Both the position numbers and the translations under genes were made by a program. Below are positions 60,648 to 64,000 of a DNA stretch of 64,000 nt, piece after piece (position 1 is the stretch's first letter; every line of letters starts with the position of its first letter). This stretch comes from Pseudomonas fluorescens (GTDB taxonomy: Bacteria; Pseudomonadota; Gammaproteobacteria; Pseudomonadales; Pseudomonadaceae): positions 6,014,001 through 6,078,000 of the forward strand of contig NZ_LT907842.1 in assembly GCF_900215245.1 (NCBI RefSeq), in the 5' to 3' direction. The notes beneath the pieces are model-generated. The model was given only the letters and a program-made list of their open reading frames with translations. It was not told where the DNA came from and did not search any database.

Positions 60648-63011
60648 ATGAGCGTCTTGAATTTCCCGCGTATCTACCTGGGCGGCCATATGTTCTGGAA
60701 CCCGCCGACCGCCAACAACAACGACATGTACCCGCTCTACGATGCGGTGAAAATGCAGATGAACTGGCCATTTTTGAAGGCCTTCAACATCACCCCGGAA
60801 AACGCCGTCAGCACCTTGCTGCCGTGGACCATCGCGCCGCTGTCACCCGCCAGCGTACCGGCGTACGTCATGCAGGTGCCCGGCAATGCCGGGCAGTTGA
60901 GCACACCGATGATCCCCGGCGAATGGAACCTGTTCGGCGACAACGCGTGCGGCACCGTCAGCTACAACCAGACCCAATCGGTGGTCACCGGCGGTGAGTT
61001 GCCCGACGGTGGCTATGTGAGCCAGGACCCGCTGATCAACCAGAGCTTCCAGTTGCTCGGCAACCCCTTCGGCGGCGCCCCAAGCTCCCCGGCACGCTTC
61101 GTGGATGTGAGCCCTTGGCAGAACACCTTCACCGCGCTGTATTTCGACAAGCTGGTGCTGGGCAATGCGCAGTGCGGCCTGACGCTCAACCGCCAGTTCC
61201 GCATGCTCGACCGCTTCCTGAACTTCAACTGGGCCAACCTGGGCGGCCTGGCCTATGTCACCACCACCTGGCAAACCTGTTTCCCGAAGGAAAACCTGGA
61301 GTGGGTGATCGGCAACTCGGCCTTGCTGCAAAACCTGCAAACGCAAATGGCGCAACAAAATGCCAAGGGCCTGATGTTCCGCTTTTCCACCTACCTGACC
61401 TGCTACGACAAGAACGGCATCCTCAACAATTACCCGCCCATCGACACCCACAGCTCCAGTGCGGCAGCCCAGGCCAAGGTGCAGGCCATGTATCAGCAGG
61501 GGCTGGACAACGTCAGCGATATTTTCTTCAACCCCGCCTATAGCCGCACCGTGGGCACCCTGGGCCTGTGGTTCGAAGACGAATTCCCCACCGCCCCTGC
61601 CGGCAGACGCCTGGTGCCCGCCAGCCCCGTGCCCATCTACAAAACCACGCCGGCGCAATCGACACCGGCGCAACTGGGCGTGATCTCGGCCCAGGCCCAT
61701 GGCGCGACCTTGTCGCTGGACCTGAGCAACGCCTTCCCGTTCTATCCGATCGACAAAACCGCGGCCATTCCGGTAGCCGCCAAGTACCAGGCGGGCAACT
61801 ACCAGATTGGCATTCGCCAGAATGGGCAATTCAACCCGCTGGCCAGCTTCGGTTATGACGACTATCAACAGGCGGCGTTCGACAAACGCTCCGGCATCCT
61901 CGACCTGACGCTGACGGCGCAAGCACAGACGCAACTGCAAACCGGCACCCTGGAACTGCAACTGCAAGGCGCCGCCGCCGTCACTGCCGCGACCCAGCAG
62001 ATGTGGACCGCCGAAGTGGTCGAAAGCGCCAGCTTTATCGACGTGGGCGACACCCGGACGCTGCAGGTCATGGTGCAATACGATGGCCTGCCCGCCCCGG
62101 CCGGCACCACGTTGTGGGTGGCGGAATACGGCAATGCCTACATGCTGTGCACCACCGATTATTACTTGGCATTCAGCAACCCGGCCAACTTCACGCTGTT
62201 CAACAATGACCCGCAAAACCCGGCCAATAACAGCGCGAACCTGCCGCAATTCACGGGCGCATCGACGCTGCTCAGCCAGGTAACCGAGGGCACCGGTCGC
62301 CAGCTGATGGCCACGCGGCTCGCGGTGGCAGCGGATCAAATGACGCCGGTGACCTATCAGGCATTTCTACCGACACCCGCCGCTGTCGCCTTGAGCCCGA
62401 CGCTTAAGTTCGCCAACCCGATTGCCATGCAGGGCACGTTGCAGGACCCGCTGAACAGTGCGGTGCACTACAGCCTGACCAAGATTCAGACCGACGCCAA
62501 TGGCATCGCCAACCTGACCGTCACGGGCGTGGCACCGGGTTTCCCCACCTTGCGTTTTTTCCTGCAGGAGGGTCAGCAGGCCCCCACCATTCCGTTCAGC
62601 TTCCCGCTGCCGACGGCCTTCACCGACTTCCTCGCACCGCTGCGCGTACTGCCGTTGGAGCCACAGCTGCAGCAGGATTTCGTCAATGCGTGGAACCGCA
62701 TTTATATGAACAAGGACGCGGGCAGCGTGATCTGGGAGACCTTCATCTACCCGTTCATCCTGCAGCCGTACTATTACCTGTACCCGATCATGAGCAAGTT
62801 CATGCCGCTCAACTCGTTGACGCGCATCGAGGGCGCCGTCGACCAATTGATTGTGTTGATCAGCAAGGAATACCAGGAACAAAGCACCCTGGCGATGCCT
62901 ATCACGCGGGACATGCCGCAAAGCCGTCGCGCGGTGCTGGAGCTGTGGGCGCAAGCCCTGGTGAAACGCAATTACCCGCCCGTCCCACTCAGCATGAGCG
63001 ACTACGACTAA
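60648..63011 (+). CDS. 787-aa protein of unknown function in ebo cluster
   Basis: I do not recognise this family. The 787-aa protein begins MSVLNFPRIYLGGHMFWNP and has no signal peptide. It is rich in Asn, Gln, Thr and aromatic residues. The middle (about 350-680) reads as alternating short beta strands and turns (AQAQTQLQTGTLELQLQGAA). The last 130 residues are more helical, with FILQPYYYLYPIMSKFM. Few cysteines are present. AAGGAG precedes the ATG, 10 bp after the CxxCH gene. A structural or secreted-by-other-means protein is possible; no function is proposed. Confidence 0.78.
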   Translation: MSVLNFPRIYLGGHMFWNPPTANNNDMYPLYDAVKMQMNWPFLKAFNITPENAVSTLLPWTIAPLSPASVPAYVMQVPGNAGQLSTPMIPGEWNLFGDNACGTVSYNQTQSVVTGGELPDGGYVSQDPLINQSFQLLGNPFGGAPSSPARFVDVSPWQNTFTALYFDKLVLGNAQCGLTLNRQFRMLDRFLNFNWANLGGLAYVTTTWQTCFPKENLEWVIGNSALLQNLQTQMAQQNAKGLMFRFSTYLTCYDKNGILNNYPPIDTHSSSAAAQAKVQAMYQQGLDNVSDIFFNPAYSRTVGTLGLWFEDEFPTAPAGRRLVPASPVPIYKTTPAQSTPAQLGVISAQAHGATLSLDLSNAFPFYPIDKTAAIPVAAKYQAGNYQIGIRQNGQFNPLASFGYDDYQQAAFDKRSGILDLTLTAQAQTQLQTGTLELQLQGAAAVTAATQQMWTAEVVESASFIDVGDTRTLQVMVQYDGLPAPAGTTLWVAEYGNAYMLCTTDYYLAFSNPANFTLFNNDPQNPANNSANLPQFTGASTLLSQVTEGTGRQLMATRLAVAADQMTPVTYQAFLPTPAAVALSPTLKFANPIAMQGTLQDPLNSAVHYSLTKIQTDANGIANLTVTGVAPGFPTLRFFLQEGQQAPTIPFSFPLPTAFTDFLAPLRVLPLEPQLQQDFVNAWNRIYMNKDAGSVIWETFIYPFILQPYYYLYPIMSKFMPLNSLTRIEGAVDQLIVLISKEYQEQSTLAMPITRDMPQSRRAVLELWAQALVKRNYPPVPLSMSDYD

Positions 63012-63026
63012 GCCGCACACAGGACC

Positions 63027-63052
63027 GCCGGGTAGCGAACCAAGCACCCGGC
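63027..63052 (+). promoter_or_regulatory. Intercistronic hairpin
   Basis: GCCGGGT (63027-63033) and ACCCGGC (63046-63052) form a 7-bp stem between the 787-aa gene and the last gene. No T-tract follows, and the next Shine-Dalgarno (AGGAGTG) begins 7 bp later. It may set the ratio of the two products. Confidence 0.45.
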
Positions 63053-63069
63053 TCCCACAGGAGTGTCAT

Positions 63070-63993
63070 ATGAATAGCCACCTTTTGAACCGACTGTTGC
63101 TGCTGATTGTGCTGCTCAGCCCCGGCGCATTTGCCGCAGGCGACAGCGGCGCCGTGTACTTCACCAACGGGGTGCACAACAGCGAGGGCTGTAATCAACA
63201 GAATGGCAACTGCATTGCCAAACGCGCACCCGGCGACCCGTCCGATCCGTTTTTCCCAGCGCAATGGATCAGCGACTGGACGATGTACCGGGTAATGAAC
63301 AACTACGAGAAAAACCCGCCGCCCTACAGCAATCCGCCTTCCACCCTCACGCCTGCGGATTACACGGTGTCCAAGGGCACCAGCTACTACGACACCGGCT
63401 ACATCCCGGCGGACGGCGACGGCTTCGGCGCGATGATGGAGCACTACGAGAAGTACTGCCTCCCGATCTTCCCGATCAAGAACAACAACTACAGCTGCTC
63501 GTTCGTGTCCCTGGGCAACAAGGCGTACTTCCTGACTTACCCGCAGGACCGCCCGAAGGACATGCCGGCCTGCTGCATGTTTTCACCGATGAATCATCCG
63601 CCACGCCAAAGCTTTATCGAACACTTGCCGTACAGCGCCGCGCGCAGCAAAAACCTCAACGGCAGCGTGCAGGCGTATGCGTTGGACCTGCAATCACCGG
63701 CGGGGCCGATCCTGTTCGGGTATGCCTTCAACACACAACAGTCGGGGTCGCCGCCCTACCGTTTGCCCCAGTCATTCTTCTTTTCGGGGGACGCCAGCGT
63801 CGCGAATGCGCCCATCGTGAGCCAGAACTACACGAACTTCCGTATCGCCAGGCCCGACCCGAAACAGACCTGGGACCAAGTGGCCGCGATGTGCCCGTCG
63901 AACCCGCCGCCTTGCCAGCTGTTCGATCCGCCGGCGTCGCAAAGCAACGGCCGCAAGGCGCAGTGGAACCAGCTCATGCAGCGCAAACCCTGA
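63070..63993 (+). CDS. Exported cysteine-rich protein of unknown function
   Basis: The 307-aa protein has a signal peptide (MNSHLLNRLLLLIVLLSPGAFA), so it is periplasmic or secreted. Eight cysteines remain after cleavage, in EGCNQQNGNC, EKYCLP, YSCSF, ACCMF and the MCPSNPPPC region, suggesting up to four disulfides. No CxxCH motif and no catalytic signature are visible. AGGAGTG precedes the ATG. It is the last gene of the cluster that can be seen; the window ends 7 bp after its stop, so further genes may follow. Confidence 0.78.
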   Translation: MNSHLLNRLLLLIVLLSPGAFAAGDSGAVYFTNGVHNSEGCNQQNGNCIAKRAPGDPSDPFFPAQWISDWTMYRVMNNYEKNPPPYSNPPSTLTPADYTVSKGTSYYDTGYIPADGDGFGAMMEHYEKYCLPIFPIKNNNYSCSFVSLGNKAYFLTYPQDRPKDMPACCMFSPMNHPPRQSFIEHLPYSAARSKNLNGSVQAYALDLQSPAGPILFGYAFNTQQSGSPPYRLPQSFFFSGDASVANAPIVSQNYTNFRIARPDPKQTWDQVAAMCPSNPPPCQLFDPPASQSNGRKAQWNQLMQRKP

Positions 63994-64000
63994 CCCACAA

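Overview
The window (about 62-63% G+C by eye) looks like a chromosomal segment of a plant- or soil-associated Pseudomonas of the P. fluorescens group. The reasons are the near-identity of the esterase at 6224-7042 to the P. fluorescens arylesterase as I remember it, the REP/REPIN repeats of the GTGGGAGCGGGCTTGCTCGC type, a DUF6124-type small protein, gcd/oprB, levansucrase, and non-phosphorylating pentose catabolism. There is no rRNA, tRNA, CRISPR array, prophage or transposase gene.

1-4.9 kb: an acyl-CoA module (partial AMP-dependent acyl-CoA synthetase, SCP-x-like thiolase) divergent from a PAS-LuxR regulator and a methylmalonyl-CoA decarboxylase-like crotonase. Then comes the Mn exporter mntP behind a yybP-ykoY (Mn2+) riboswitch. 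5-18 kb: a redox and electrophile defence region with a YahK-type alcohol dehydrogenase, arylesterase, DoxX protein and quinone oxidoreductase. It continues with a NemR-DJ-1-NemA (old yellow enzyme) operon with a recognisable NemR box, a DJ-1/AraC regulator, a GNAT, uppP, a DyP peroxidase, a YghU-type GST, mug and a second GST.

17.5-30.7 kb: a complete oxidative (non-phosphorylating) L-arabinose locus. It has araFGH uptake, a mutarotase, a dehydrogenase (SDR), a lactonase (SMP-30), L-arabonate dehydratase (IlvD/Edd), a FAH-family 2-keto-3-deoxyarabonate dehydratase, alpha-ketoglutaric semialdehyde dehydrogenase, an MFS carrier and a FadR-type regulator. Three sites matching the FadR-family pattern TNGTNNNACNA lie in the two divergent promoter regions. 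30.8-39.6 kb: a papain-like protease with an unknown partner protein, a bestrophin, a dCache chemoreceptor, then gcd and oprB. 39.6-46.1 kb: D-xylose genes xylR/xylA/xylFGH, without xylB. 46.1-48.5 kb: levansucrase and a pectate lyase. The pectate lyase promoter overlaps an exact LexA box. 48.6-51.1 kb: a structured RNA leader with a DUF6124 gene, REPIN repeats carrying a 101-bp tandem duplication, and mmsA divergent from a LysR gene.

52.5-64 kb: a nine-gene co-directional cluster, eboD-C-A-B-E-F followed by three poorly characterised genes: an exported CxxCH protein, a 787-aa protein with no recognised domain, and an exported Cys-rich protein. Four of the gene junctions are overlapping (three of them ATGA). 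The eboD product carries an N-terminal DedA/VTT-like membrane domain fused to a dehydroquinate-synthase-like domain. This extended ebo cluster is the best candidate for an incompletely described system. Cyanobacterial ebo genes are known to be needed for moving the scytonemin precursor to the periplasm, and a related cluster (EDB) was reported in a nematode-repelling P. fluorescens. The small molecule handled here is unknown.
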